A stretch of DNA of 15,726 bases from Acidimicrobiales bacterium (GTDB taxonomy: Bacteria; Actinomycetota; Acidimicrobiia; Acidimicrobiales; UBA8190), in assembly GCA_030042575.1 (NCBI GenBank), contig JASHZK010000383.1, forward strand, positions 1 to 15,726, read 5' to 3'. The position numbers were made by a program, and so were the translations under genes. The notes below the pieces were generated by a model. The model saw nothing but the letters and a program-made list of their open reading frames with translations. It ran no database searches and was not told the origin of the DNA. Positions 5,733 to 12,887 of this stretch are shown here, piece after piece; the first letter of the stretch is position 1; the number at the start of each line of letters is the position of its first letter.

Positions 5733-6746
5733 GTGCGGGTCGCTATCGCCGGGGCGTCGGGCTTCACCGGGATGGAGCTGCTGCGGCTGTGTGCCGGGCA
5801 CCCCGAGATGGAGGTGGTGGTGGCCGGAGCAGAGACTCAGGCCGAGCTCCCGGTGGCCCAGGCCATCTCGTCGTTGGCCGCCGCCTACCCGGAGCTGACC
5901 TTCAGCCGGATCGGCACCGAGGAGCTGGCCGGGCTGGACGTGGTCTTCCTGGCGCTGCCCCACGGGCGGTCGCAGGAGCTGGTGCCCGAGTTGGTCGGCA
6001 AGGTGGGGCTGCTGGTCGATCTGTCAGCGGACTTCCGCCTGCGCGAGGCCGCCTCCTACCCGCGCTGGTACGGCCACGAGCACCGCGCTCCCGAGTTGCT
6101 CGGCGAGTTCGTCTACGGCCTGCCCGAGCTGTTCGGCGCGGCCCTGCCCGGCGCCAAGCTCGTTGCCGCCCCGGGCTGCTACCCCACGGCGGCGGCGCTG
6201 GCCCTGGCTCCTCTGGTGCGATTGGGGCTGGTGTCCGAGACGTCGGTCATCGTGGACGCGGCGAGCGGCGTGTCGGGAGCGGGCCGCAAGCTGTCACCGG
6301 CCACCCACTTCAACACGGTGGACGAGGACTTCAGCGCCTACTCCCTCCTTTCGCACCGCCACACGCCCGAGATGGAGCAGGCCATCGGTGCCCAGGTGCT
6401 GTTCACCCCCCACCTGGCTCCCATGAACCGCGGCATCCTGGCCACCTGCTACGCCCGCCCGGCTACTGACACCTCGACGGGCGAGGTGATGGACGGCTTG
6501 CGGGGCGCCTACCGGGGCTGCCCGTTCGTCGTCGTGACCGAGGCGTCACCTTCGACCAAGGCCACCTTCGGTTCCAACTGTGCCCACCTCACCGCTCGAG
6601 TGGACGACCGCACCGGGTGGGTGGTCGTCCTGTGCGCCCTCGACAACCTGGGCAAGGGGGCGTCCGGGCAGGCAATGCAGTGCGCCAATCTGGCCCTGGG
6701 TCTGCCCGAGACGACCGGGCTGAGCACGACGGGGATCTACCCGTGA
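5733..6746 (+). CDS. argC: N-acetyl-gamma-glutamyl-phosphate reductase
   Basis: ArgC catalyses the third step of arginine synthesis: NADPH-dependent reduction of N-acetylglutamyl phosphate to the semialdehyde. The 337-residue product begins MRVAIAGASGFTGMELLRL with the nucleotide-binding GASGFTG at 7-13. It has the active-site cysteine at C149 in PGCYPTAAALAL, then SGVSGAGRKLSPATHF and the conserved HRHTPEMEQ. The C-terminal part contains NLGKGASGQAMQCANLALGL. GTG 5733 is preferred to TTG 5727, because the promoter -10 at 5720-5725 would place TTG upstream of the transcript start. argC is first in the operon and overlaps argJ as GTGA at 6743-6746. Regulation by ArgR through the overlapping palindrome is likely. 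Confidence 0.97.
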   Translation: MRVAIAGASGFTGMELLRLCAGHPEMEVVVAGAETQAELPVAQAISSLAAAYPELTFSRIGTEELAGLDVVFLALPHGRSQELVPELVGKVGLLVDLSADFRLREAASYPRWYGHEHRAPELLGEFVYGLPELFGAALPGAKLVAAPGCYPTAAALALAPLVRLGLVSETSVIVDAASGVSGAGRKLSPATHFNTVDEDFSAYSLLSHRHTPEMEQAIGAQVLFTPHLAPMNRGILATCYARPATDTSTGEVMDGLRGAYRGCPFVVVTEASPSTKATFGSNCAHLTARVDDRTGWVVVLCALDNLGKGASGQAMQCANLALGLPETTGLSTTGIYP

Positions 6747-7915
6747 GCGTCACCGCCCCTGGCGGTTTCCTCTCGGGAGCGACGTCGTGTGGGCTGAAGG
6801 CCTCCGGCGGGCTGGATCTGGCCCTCGTCGCCACCGATGACGGTTCGGCGGTGCCATCGGCCGGTGTCTTCACCAGCAACCGGGCGGCCGCTGCCGCCGT
6901 TTCGGTGTCCCGGGAGCATCTGGGTGCCACGGGGGGACGGGCGGCGGCCGTGGTGCTCTCCAGCGGCAATGCCAACGCCGTCACCGGCGCCAGAGGCAGA
7001 GCCGATGCACAACGCATGTGCGCGCTGGTCGGGGAGGGGATCGGCGCCCAAGTCGACGAGGTGCTCGTGTGCCAGACCGGTCTCATCGGCATCCCGCTAC
7101 CGATGGCGCAGATCGAGAGGGGCATCGGCCCGCTTCTGGAGTCGCTGGCGGCAGGACCCGAGGCGGCAGGGGCGGCGGCTCGGGCCATCATGACCACCGA
7201 CACCGTGCCCAAGCAGTCGGTGGTGGTGGGGGACGGCTTCACCGTGGGTGCCATGGCCAAGGGGGCAGCCATGCTGGCGCCCGACATGGCCACCATGCTG
7301 GCGGTGCTCACCACCGACGCCGTATCGGAGCCGGCGACCCTGTCCCAGGCGCTGCGTCGAGCGGTGACCGGCACCTTCAACCGCCTCTCGGTCGACGGCT
7401 GCACGTCCACCAACGACACGGTGCTGGTGTTGGCCGGAGGCCGTTCGGGACGCAGCCCCGGCGTCGACCATCTGGGCGAGGTGCTGGGCCAAGCTTGCCA
7501 GGAGCTGGCCGACGCCATGGCGGCCGACGCCGAAGGTTCCACCAAGGTCCTGCGGGTGGTGGTGACGGGCGCGGCCTCCGACGACGAGGCGCACCGGGCG
7601 GCCCGCAAGGTGGCGGAATCGGTGCTGGTGAAGTGCTCGATCAACGGCGCCGACCCCTACTGGGGCAGGGTGGTGAGCGAGCTCGGCTCGGCCGGAGTGG
7701 CCTTTTCCCTCGACAGGGTCGAGGTCGCCTACGGCGGTGTGGTGGTGTGCCGCCGGGGAACGGCGATGGAGCACGACGTGGCGGCGCTGTCGGCGGTGAT
7801 GGCGGGCAAGGACGTCGAGCTGCGTTGTCATCTGGGCCTGGGGCAGGGTGCGGGCGCCGTGCTGGGCACCGACCTCGGCTACGGCTACATCGACGAGAAC
7901 CGGACCACTTCGTGA
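6743..7915 (+). CDS. argJ: Bifunctional glutamate N-acetyltransferase / ornithine acetyltransferase
   Basis: ArgJ moves the acetyl group from N-acetylornithine to glutamate (fifth step) and in bifunctional forms can also make N-acetylglutamate from acetyl-CoA (first step). The 390-residue precursor is an Ntn-hydrolase-like enzyme that cleaves itself into two chains. The cut and nucleophile lie at T184 in KGAAMLAPDMATMLAVLTTDA. Other landmarks are VFTSNRAAAAAV, SSGNANAVTGA, FNRLSVDGCTSTNDTVLVLA and SINGADPYWGR. The C-terminus is YGYIDENRTTS. Whether it is mono- or bifunctional cannot be read from sequence, and no argA lies in the window. GTG 6743 overlaps the argC stop, and argB starts in the next GTGA overlap. 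Confidence 0.96.
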   Translation: MSVTAPGGFLSGATSCGLKASGGLDLALVATDDGSAVPSAGVFTSNRAAAAAVSVSREHLGATGGRAAAVVLSSGNANAVTGARGRADAQRMCALVGEGIGAQVDEVLVCQTGLIGIPLPMAQIERGIGPLLESLAAGPEAAGAAARAIMTTDTVPKQSVVVGDGFTVGAMAKGAAMLAPDMATMLAVLTTDAVSEPATLSQALRRAVTGTFNRLSVDGCTSTNDTVLVLAGGRSGRSPGVDHLGEVLGQACQELADAMAADAEGSTKVLRVVVTGAASDDEAHRAARKVAESVLVKCSINGADPYWGRVVSELGSAGVAFSLDRVEVAYGGVVVCRRGTAMEHDVAALSAVMAGKDVELRCHLGLGQGAGAVLGTDLGYGYIDENRTTS

Positions 7916-8883
7916 ACCTCCGACTCGACCCGCCAACCGGGAGCGACGCAGCCACCAAAGCGGCCGTGCTGGTGGAGGCCCTTCCCTACATCCTGCGATT
8001 CTGGGACCGGGTGGTCGTCATCAAGTACGGCGGAGGCGCCCTGGCCGGCGATCCGGTGGCCCGGGCCGCCGGCACGGGGGATGCCGCCGGCGCCGAGGCC
8101 CAGGCGGCGGCGTTGGCGTCATTCGCCCAGGACGTGGTGCTCATGCGGTCGGTGGGGATGCTGCCCGTGGTGGTACACGGCGGCGGGCCGCAGATCGGCG
8201 AGCTGCTGGCCCGCCTGGGCAAAGTCACCGAGTTCCGCGACGGACATCGGGTGACCGACGCCGAGACCCTCGAGATCGCCCGCATGGTGCTCGTGGGCAA
8301 GGTCAACCGGGAGATCGTCTCGGCCATGAACGTGCACGGCCCGCTGGCCGTGGGGCTGTCCGGTGAGGACGCCAAGCTCCTGACCGCGGTGCCCCGTCAC
8401 GCCGAACTGGGATTCGTGGGCGACGTGGAGGTGGTGGCACCGGAGATCCTCCAGCGCCTCTTGGCCCAGGGGCTCGTGCCCGTGGTGGCCACCATCGGCA
8501 CCGACGCCTCGGGCCAGGCCTACAACATCAACGCCGATGCCGTGGCCGGGGCGCTTTCGGCCGCCTTGCAGGCAGAGAAGCTCGTGTTCCTGACCGATGT
8601 GAGCGGCGTGCGGGCCGATCCGGATGACCCCGACTCGTTGTTGCGAACGGTGTCCCTGCGGGGACTGGAGGCCATGGTGGCCTCGGGGGCGGCGGTGGGC
8701 GGCATGGCCCCCAAGGCCGAAGCCTGCATCAGAGCCCTGCGCGGCGGTGTGCACCGCGCCCACGTGCTCGACGGCAGGGTGCCCCACGCCTTGCTGCTCG
8801 AGATCTTCACCGACGAAGGTGTCGGGACCATGATCGGCCAGGACCTGCCCACCACCGGCGGAGCCGGGTTGGAGGGGCGATGA
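7912..8883 (+). CDS. argB: Acetylglutamate kinase
   Basis: ArgB phosphorylates N-acetylglutamate with ATP, the second and usually arginine-inhibited step. The 323-residue product has the amino-acid-kinase fold: K38 in VVIKYGGGA, substrate loop HGGGPQ at 89-94, GEDAKLLTA, NINADAVAGALSAAL and VGGMAPKAEACIRAL near the end. Two oddities stand out. The usual GGNA motif reads GGGA. An Ala/Gly-rich stretch of about 18-20 residues (encoded roughly 8050-8110, DPVARAAGTGDAAGAEAQAA) sits between that motif and the helix SFAQDVVLMRSVG, where the mycobacterial enzyme as I remember it has none. GTG 7912 overlaps the argJ stop, and the gene ends in an ATGA overlap with argD. Confidence 0.96.
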   Translation: MNLRLDPPTGSDAATKAAVLVEALPYILRFWDRVVVIKYGGGALAGDPVARAAGTGDAAGAEAQAAALASFAQDVVLMRSVGMLPVVVHGGGPQIGELLARLGKVTEFRDGHRVTDAETLEIARMVLVGKVNREIVSAMNVHGPLAVGLSGEDAKLLTAVPRHAELGFVGDVEVVAPEILQRLLAQGLVPVVATIGTDASGQAYNINADAVAGALSAALQAEKLVFLTDVSGVRADPDDPDSLLRTVSLRGLEAMVASGAAVGGMAPKAEACIRALRGGVHRAHVLDGRVPHALLLEIFTDEGVGTMIGQDLPTTGGAGLEGR

Positions 8884-10088
8884 CGGCGGGCGCCGCACCG
8901 AGGGCGGTCGACCGCAGCGCCCTCATGCACACCTACCCGGAGCCGCCGGTGACCTTCGTGCGGGGATCGGGTTCGTGGCTGTGGGACACCGAGGGACGCC
9001 GTTATCTCGACTTCCTGTCCGGGCTGGCCGTGACGTCGCTCGGACACGCCCATCCGGCAGTGACCGAGGCCATCGCCGCGCAGGCGGCCACGCTGCTGCA
9101 CGTCTCCAACCTGTTTGGCAACGTGGTCGGCCCCGAGGTGGCCCGCATCATCGACCGGTTGGTCGCTGGCGGTGAAGGCCGGGGGGGAGGGCAGGTGTTC
9201 TTCGCCAACTCGGGCGCCGAAGCCAACGAGTGTGCCCTGAAGCTGGCTCGCAAGTGGGCGGGCCCGGGACGCCACGTGGTGGTGAGCAGCTGGGACGCCT
9301 TCCACGGTCGGACCCTGGCCACGCTGCATGCCACGGGGCAGCCGGCCAAGCATCTACCCTTCGAGCCGCTGCCTGAGGGTTTCGTCCACGTGCCCTACGA
9401 CGACCTCGAGGCCCTGCAACGCGCCTGCGACGAGCCGACGGTGGCCGCCGTGCTCATCGAGCCGGTGATGGGGGAGGCCGGCGTCATCGTCCCGTCCTCG
9501 GACTACCTGAAGGCGGTGCGCCAGCTGTGCAGCGACCGAGAAGTGCTGCTCATGGTGGACGAGGTCCAGACCGGTCTGGGCCGCACCGGCCGCTGGTTCT
9601 GCTTCCAGCACGCCGGCATCGAGCCCGACGTGGTGACGATGGCCAAGGCCCTGGGCAACGGCGTGCCCATCGGTGCCTGCTGGGCCCGGGCCGAGGTGGC
9701 AGCCGCCTTCGGTCCCTCCGACCACGCCTCCACCTTCGGTGGCCAACCGCTGGCGGCCTCGGCGGCCCGTGCCACCCTGGCCGTCATGGAGAACGAGGAG
9801 GTTCCCGGGCGCGCCGAGCGAGCCGGCCGTCGCCTGCGCCTTGGTCTGTCGGCGTTACCCGGGGTGCTGGCCGTGCGGGGGATGGGGCTGCTGCTCGGCG
9901 TCGTGGTGGCCCCCGGCTCCGCGCCAGCCGTGGTGAGCGAAGCGCTCGGCTTGGGTCTGGTGGTCAACGCTCCTCGTCCCGACACCGTTCGTCTGGCCCC
10001 GGCGCTGCTCGTGTCGGACGAGGAGATCGACGAGGGACTGGCCATGCTCGGCGCCGCCATCGACCGCTCCCTCGGGAGCACGCCGTGA
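8880..10088 (+). CDS. argD: Acetylornithine aminotransferase
   Basis: ArgD is a PLP-dependent class III aminotransferase. It makes N-acetylornithine from the semialdehyde with glutamate as donor, step four. The 402-residue product shows FVRGSGSWLWDTEGRRYLDFLSGLAVTSLGHAHP at the N-terminus, FFANSGAEANECALKLARKW for cofactor phosphate, SWDAFHGRTLATL, the LLMVDEVQTGLGRTG aspartate region, and the Schiff-base lysine K256 in VVTMAKALGNGVPIGA. STFGGQPLAASAA follows. The ATG at 8880 shares ATGA with the argB stop. Some family members also act as succinyldiaminopimelate aminotransferase for lysine. The arginine operon context makes the acetylornithine role primary. Confidence 0.96.
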   Translation: MTAGAAPRAVDRSALMHTYPEPPVTFVRGSGSWLWDTEGRRYLDFLSGLAVTSLGHAHPAVTEAIAAQAATLLHVSNLFGNVVGPEVARIIDRLVAGGEGRGGGQVFFANSGAEANECALKLARKWAGPGRHVVVSSWDAFHGRTLATLHATGQPAKHLPFEPLPEGFVHVPYDDLEALQRACDEPTVAAVLIEPVMGEAGVIVPSSDYLKAVRQLCSDREVLLMVDEVQTGLGRTGRWFCFQHAGIEPDVVTMAKALGNGVPIGACWARAEVAAAFGPSDHASTFGGQPLAASAARATLAVMENEEVPGRAERAGRRLRLGLSALPGVLAVRGMGLLLGVVVAPGSAPAVVSEALGLGLVVNAPRPDTVRLAPALLVSDEEIDEGLAMLGAAIDRSLGSTP

Positions 10089-11062
10089 CTCGTCACTTCC
10101 TCGACGTCGACGACCTGTCTTGCGACGAGCTCGAGCACGTCTTGGCGCTGTCCGCCGCTCCGGCTGGCCCCCCGGACCCCCTTCTGGCTGGGCGCGCCGT
10201 GGCCCTGGTGTTCGAGAAACCGTCGGCCCGCACCCGCAGCTCCAGCGAGTTGGCCGTGTTGGCCCTGGGTGGACACCCGGTGTACGTCCAGGGAGCCGAG
10301 GTCGGCATCGACGTGCGAGAGACGGCAGAGGACGTGGCCCGCACTCTGGCCTGCTACCACGCGGCGATCTGCGCTCGGGTGCTCGACCATCGCACCTTGT
10401 TGCGCATGGCCGACGCCCTCGACGATGCCGCTGGTCGACCCTGGCCGGGACCGGACGACGGGATCGGGATCCGGACGATCCCAGTGGTGAACCTGCTGTC
10501 GGACCAAGCCCACCCCTGCCAGGCCTTGGCCGATCTGCTCACGCTGCGGCAGCTCTTCGGAGAGCTCGGTGGCCGGACACTGGCGTACGTCGGCGACGCC
10601 AACAACACCTGGCGTTCCTTGGCCAAGGCCGCGGCCATGGTGGGCATGCACCTGCGCACCGCCTCGCCCGAAGGGTACGGCCCCGACACCGAGGACCTGG
10701 CCGTCGTGTCGCGGCTGGGAGCGGAGGTGGAGGTGACCGACGATCCACTGGTGGCGGCCGCCGGTGCCGACGCCATCTACACCGACGTGTGGACGTCGAT
10801 GGGGCAGGAGCAGGAGGCGGATGTCCGTCGCGCCGCCTTCGCCGGCTTCACCGTCGACGAGCGGCTTCTCGCCGCCGCCGCGCCGGGGGCGGTGGTGCTG
10901 CACTGCCTTCCCGCTCATCGGGGCGAGGAGATCACGGCCGAGGTGTTCGAGGGGCCCTCCAGCGCCGTGTGGCGCCAGGCGGCCAACCGGACCCACGCCA
11001 TGCGAGGATTGCTGAGCTGGGTGCTCCGGGACCAGGGGCGGTCCGAGGGCGGGCCCCGGTGA
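10085..11062 (+). CDS. argF: Ornithine carbamoyltransferase
   Basis: ArgF joins ornithine and carbamoyl phosphate to make citrulline. The 325-residue product has the carbamoyl-phosphate domain with EKPSARTR (SARTR at 47-51, where most enzymes have STRTR), LLSDQAHPCQALADLLTL (HPCQ 143-146), the GDANNTWRSLAKAAAMVGM ornithine-domain loop, and HCLPAHRGEEI (273-280). An apparent extra segment of about 15-18 residues (encoded roughly 10430-10484, including RPWPGPDDGIGIRT) separates LLRMADAL from PVVNLLSD, which are usually close together. The ornithine- and carbamoyl-phosphate motifs argue for ornithine rather than acetylornithine or aspartate transcarbamylase. GTG starts in a GTGA overlap with argD. 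Confidence 0.93.
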   Translation: MTRHFLDVDDLSCDELEHVLALSAAPAGPPDPLLAGRAVALVFEKPSARTRSSSELAVLALGGHPVYVQGAEVGIDVRETAEDVARTLACYHAAICARVLDHRTLLRMADALDDAAGRPWPGPDDGIGIRTIPVVNLLSDQAHPCQALADLLTLRQLFGELGGRTLAYVGDANNTWRSLAKAAAMVGMHLRTASPEGYGPDTEDLAVVSRLGAEVEVTDDPLVAAAGADAIYTDVWTSMGQEQEADVRRAAFAGFTVDERLLAAAAPGAVVLHCLPAHRGEEITAEVFEGPSSAVWRQAANRTHAMRGLLSWVLRDQGRSEGGPR

Positions 11063-11568
11063 ACGGCCGGACCAGCAAGACCCAGCGCCAACACCGGATC
11101 ACCCGGCTCCTCGAGTCGCACGCCGTGACCAGCCAGGGCCAGCTGGTGGAACTGTTGTCGGCCGAGGGGATCGATGCCACGCAGACCACCGTGTCGCGGG
11201 ACCTCGACGAGCTCGGTGCGCTCAAGGTCCGCGCCCCCGGCGGCGACACGGTCTATGCCCTGCCCGCTCTCCCGGTGCACCAGCTCGCCCCCGAGGACCA
11301 CCTGCGTCGCGTGCTCGGCGAGTGGGTGGCCGAGATGGCCTGCTCCGGCAATTTGGTGGTCCTGCGCACCCCGCCCGGCTCGGCCCACGTGGTGGGTTCG
11401 GCCCTGGACCGCAGCGGGTTCCCGGGTCTGGTGGGCACGGTGGCCGGTGACGACACCGTTCTGGTCGTCGCCGCCGAGGAGTTGGGTGGGGCGGCGCTGG
11501 CCGCTCGACTGGCCGAGGTGGCACGCATCGAGGGTGATGGGCGATCCTCAACCGAGCAGGAGCAGTGA
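11059..11568 (+). CDS. argR: Arginine repressor
   Basis: ArgR is the hexameric, arginine-activated DNA-binding regulator of arginine genes. The 169-residue product has an N-terminal winged helix (about 8-75: QRQHRITRLLESH, SQGQLVELLSAEGI, then T44-V45-S46-R47-D48 LDELGALKV in the recognition helix). The C-terminal oligomerisation and arginine-binding domain carries LRTPPGSAHVVGSALDRSG and GTVAGDDTVLVV, with the arginine-binding aspartates at D131 and D132. GTG 11059 lies in a GTGA overlap with argF. Placement inside the operon whose promoter carries a matching palindrome implies negative autoregulation. A short charged tail (GDGRSSTEQEQ) follows the domain. Confidence 0.96.
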   Translation: MNGRTSKTQRQHRITRLLESHAVTSQGQLVELLSAEGIDATQTTVSRDLDELGALKVRAPGGDTVYALPALPVHQLAPEDHLRRVLGEWVAEMACSGNLVVLRTPPGSAHVVGSALDRSGFPGLVGTVAGDDTVLVVAAEELGGAALAARLAEVARIEGDGRSSTEQEQ

Positions 11569-11570
11569 CG

Positions 11571-11588
11571 ATGAACGGAGCACAGTGA
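11571..11588 (+). CDS. Possible 5-codon mini-ORF between argR and argG
   Basis: ATG 11571 sits eight bases after AGGAG (11558-11562) and encodes MNGAQ, stopping at TGA 11586-11588, which shares one base with the argG ATG 11588 (TGATG). It could pass ribosomes on to argG by reinitiation. It has no Arg codon, so it is not a classical attenuator peptide. The arrangement could also be chance, since argG has its own GGAG at 11577-11580. Confidence 0.2.
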   Translation: MNGAQ

Positions 11589-12865
11589 TGGCGAAGCCCG
11601 TGGCGAAGCCCGTGGCGAAGCCGGTGGCGAAGCGGGTGGTGCTGGCCTACAGCGGCGGCCTCGACACGTCGGTGGCCGTGCGCTGGCTGGGCCAGGAGCT
11701 CGGCGTAGAGGTGGTGGCACTGGCCGTGGACGTGGGCCAAGGTGGCGATTTCGAGGCCATACGGCGCCGGGCCCTCGATGCCGGTGCGGTGGAGTCGGTG
11801 GTGGTCGACGCCAAGGTCGAGATGGCCGAGCAGTTCGTGATTCCCGCCATCGCCGCCAATGCCCGCTACGAGGGCAAGTACCCGCTCGTCTCCGCCCTGT
11901 CCCGGCCGGTGATCGTGCGCCACCTGGTGGCTGAGGCCCGCCGGCACGGGGCCGACGGGGTGGCCCACGGCTGCACGGGAAAGGGTAACGACCAGATCCG
12001 CTTCGAGGTGGGGACGCGGTCGCTGGCCCCCGACCTCGCCATCCTGGCGCCGGCTCGCAGCTGGGGTATGACCCGGGCCGACTGCATCGATTACGCCGCC
12101 CGCCATGGAATTCCGGTGGAGGCCACCAGGGAGAAGCTGTACTCGATCGACGAGAACCTGTGGGGACGGGCCATCGAGTGCGGCCAGATCGAGGATCCTT
12201 GGGCGGCGCCACCGGAGGACGCCTTCGCCCTGACCCGGCCCGTCGCCGCCGTCGCCGGCGAGGTGGTGGTGGGCTTCGAGTCGGGGGTACCGGTGAGTCT
12301 CGACGGCCGACGGCTCGACATGGTGCAGCTCGTGGGCGAGCTCAATGCCAAGGTGGGCAGTTACGGATGGGGCCGGATCGACATGGTCGAGAATCGCCGG
12401 GTGGGCATCAAGAGCCGCGAGACCTACGAGTGTCCGGCCGCCCTGGCCCTGGTCATGGCGCACGGCGATCTGGAGGACCTGACCCTGGAGCGCGACCTGG
12501 CCCACGACAAGGCCCGTCTCGAACTCCGCTGGGCCGAGCTCGTCTACGAGGGGATGTGGTTCTCGCCGCTCAAAGAGGCGCTCGACGCCTTCTTCGCCTC
12601 CAGCCAACAGCACGTGACCGGTGAGGTTCGCCTGTCGCTGCATCCCGGTGCCGATGGTGGCCCGGGGAGCTGTTTCGTGTCGGCAAGGCGCAGCCCGGTG
12701 TCGCTCTACGACCACGGCCTTGCCACCTACGACGCCTCGGACACCTTCAACCACACCGACGCCGAGGGCTTCGTGCGGCTGTGGGGTCAGGGCGTCGCCA
12801 CCTGGGCCGCCCGTCAGGGTGTGGTCTCCGGCCGATCCGGTGCTGGGCGAGCGCCTGTTCGGTGA
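11588..12865 (+). CDS. argG: Argininosuccinate synthase
   Basis: ArgG condenses citrulline and aspartate with ATP to argininosuccinate. The 425-residue product has the ATP pyrophosphatase P-loop AYSGGLDTS at 20-28, then RYEGKYPLVSALSRP, the DGVAHGCTGKGNDQIRFE substrate loop, and ENLWGRAIECGQIEDPW. YECPAALALVMAH and the tetramerising C-terminal tail follow. ATG 11588 has GGAG seven bases upstream. GTG 11585 is an in-frame alternative. Residues 2-17 are an (AKPV)3-AKRV repeat encoded by a 12-bp tandem repeat. The family normally starts directly at KRVVLAYSGG, so this is an extra head, and internal GTG codons in each repeat could also serve as starts. The gene follows argR after 19 bases. Confidence 0.96.
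   Translation: MAKPVAKPVAKPVAKRVVLAYSGGLDTSVAVRWLGQELGVEVVALAVDVGQGGDFEAIRRRALDAGAVESVVVDAKVEMAEQFVIPAIAANARYEGKYPLVSALSRPVIVRHLVAEARRHGADGVAHGCTGKGNDQIRFEVGTRSLAPDLAILAPARSWGMTRADCIDYAARHGIPVEATREKLYSIDENLWGRAIECGQIEDPWAAPPEDAFALTRPVAAVAGEVVVGFESGVPVSLDGRRLDMVQLVGELNAKVGSYGWGRIDMVENRRVGIKSRETYECPAALALVMAHGDLEDLTLERDLAHDKARLELRWAELVYEGMWFSPLKEALDAFFASSQQHVTGEVRLSLHPGADGGPGSCFVSARRSPVSLYDHGLATYDASDTFNHTDAEGFVRLWGQGVATWAARQGVVSGRSGAGRAPVR
11591..11638 (+). repeat. 12-bp tandem repeat, four copies, at the 5' end of argG
   Basis: Four head-to-tail copies of GCGAAGCCCGTG lie directly after the ATG. Copies one and two are identical, copy three differs by one base (CCGGTG) and copy four by two (CGGGTG). 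The period is a multiple of three, so gain or loss of a copy by slippage keeps the reading frame and only changes the number of AKPV units. Each unit contains an in-frame GTG. Confidence 0.9.
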
Positions 12866-12887
12866 AGTCGATGAGAAAGCGCGCTTC

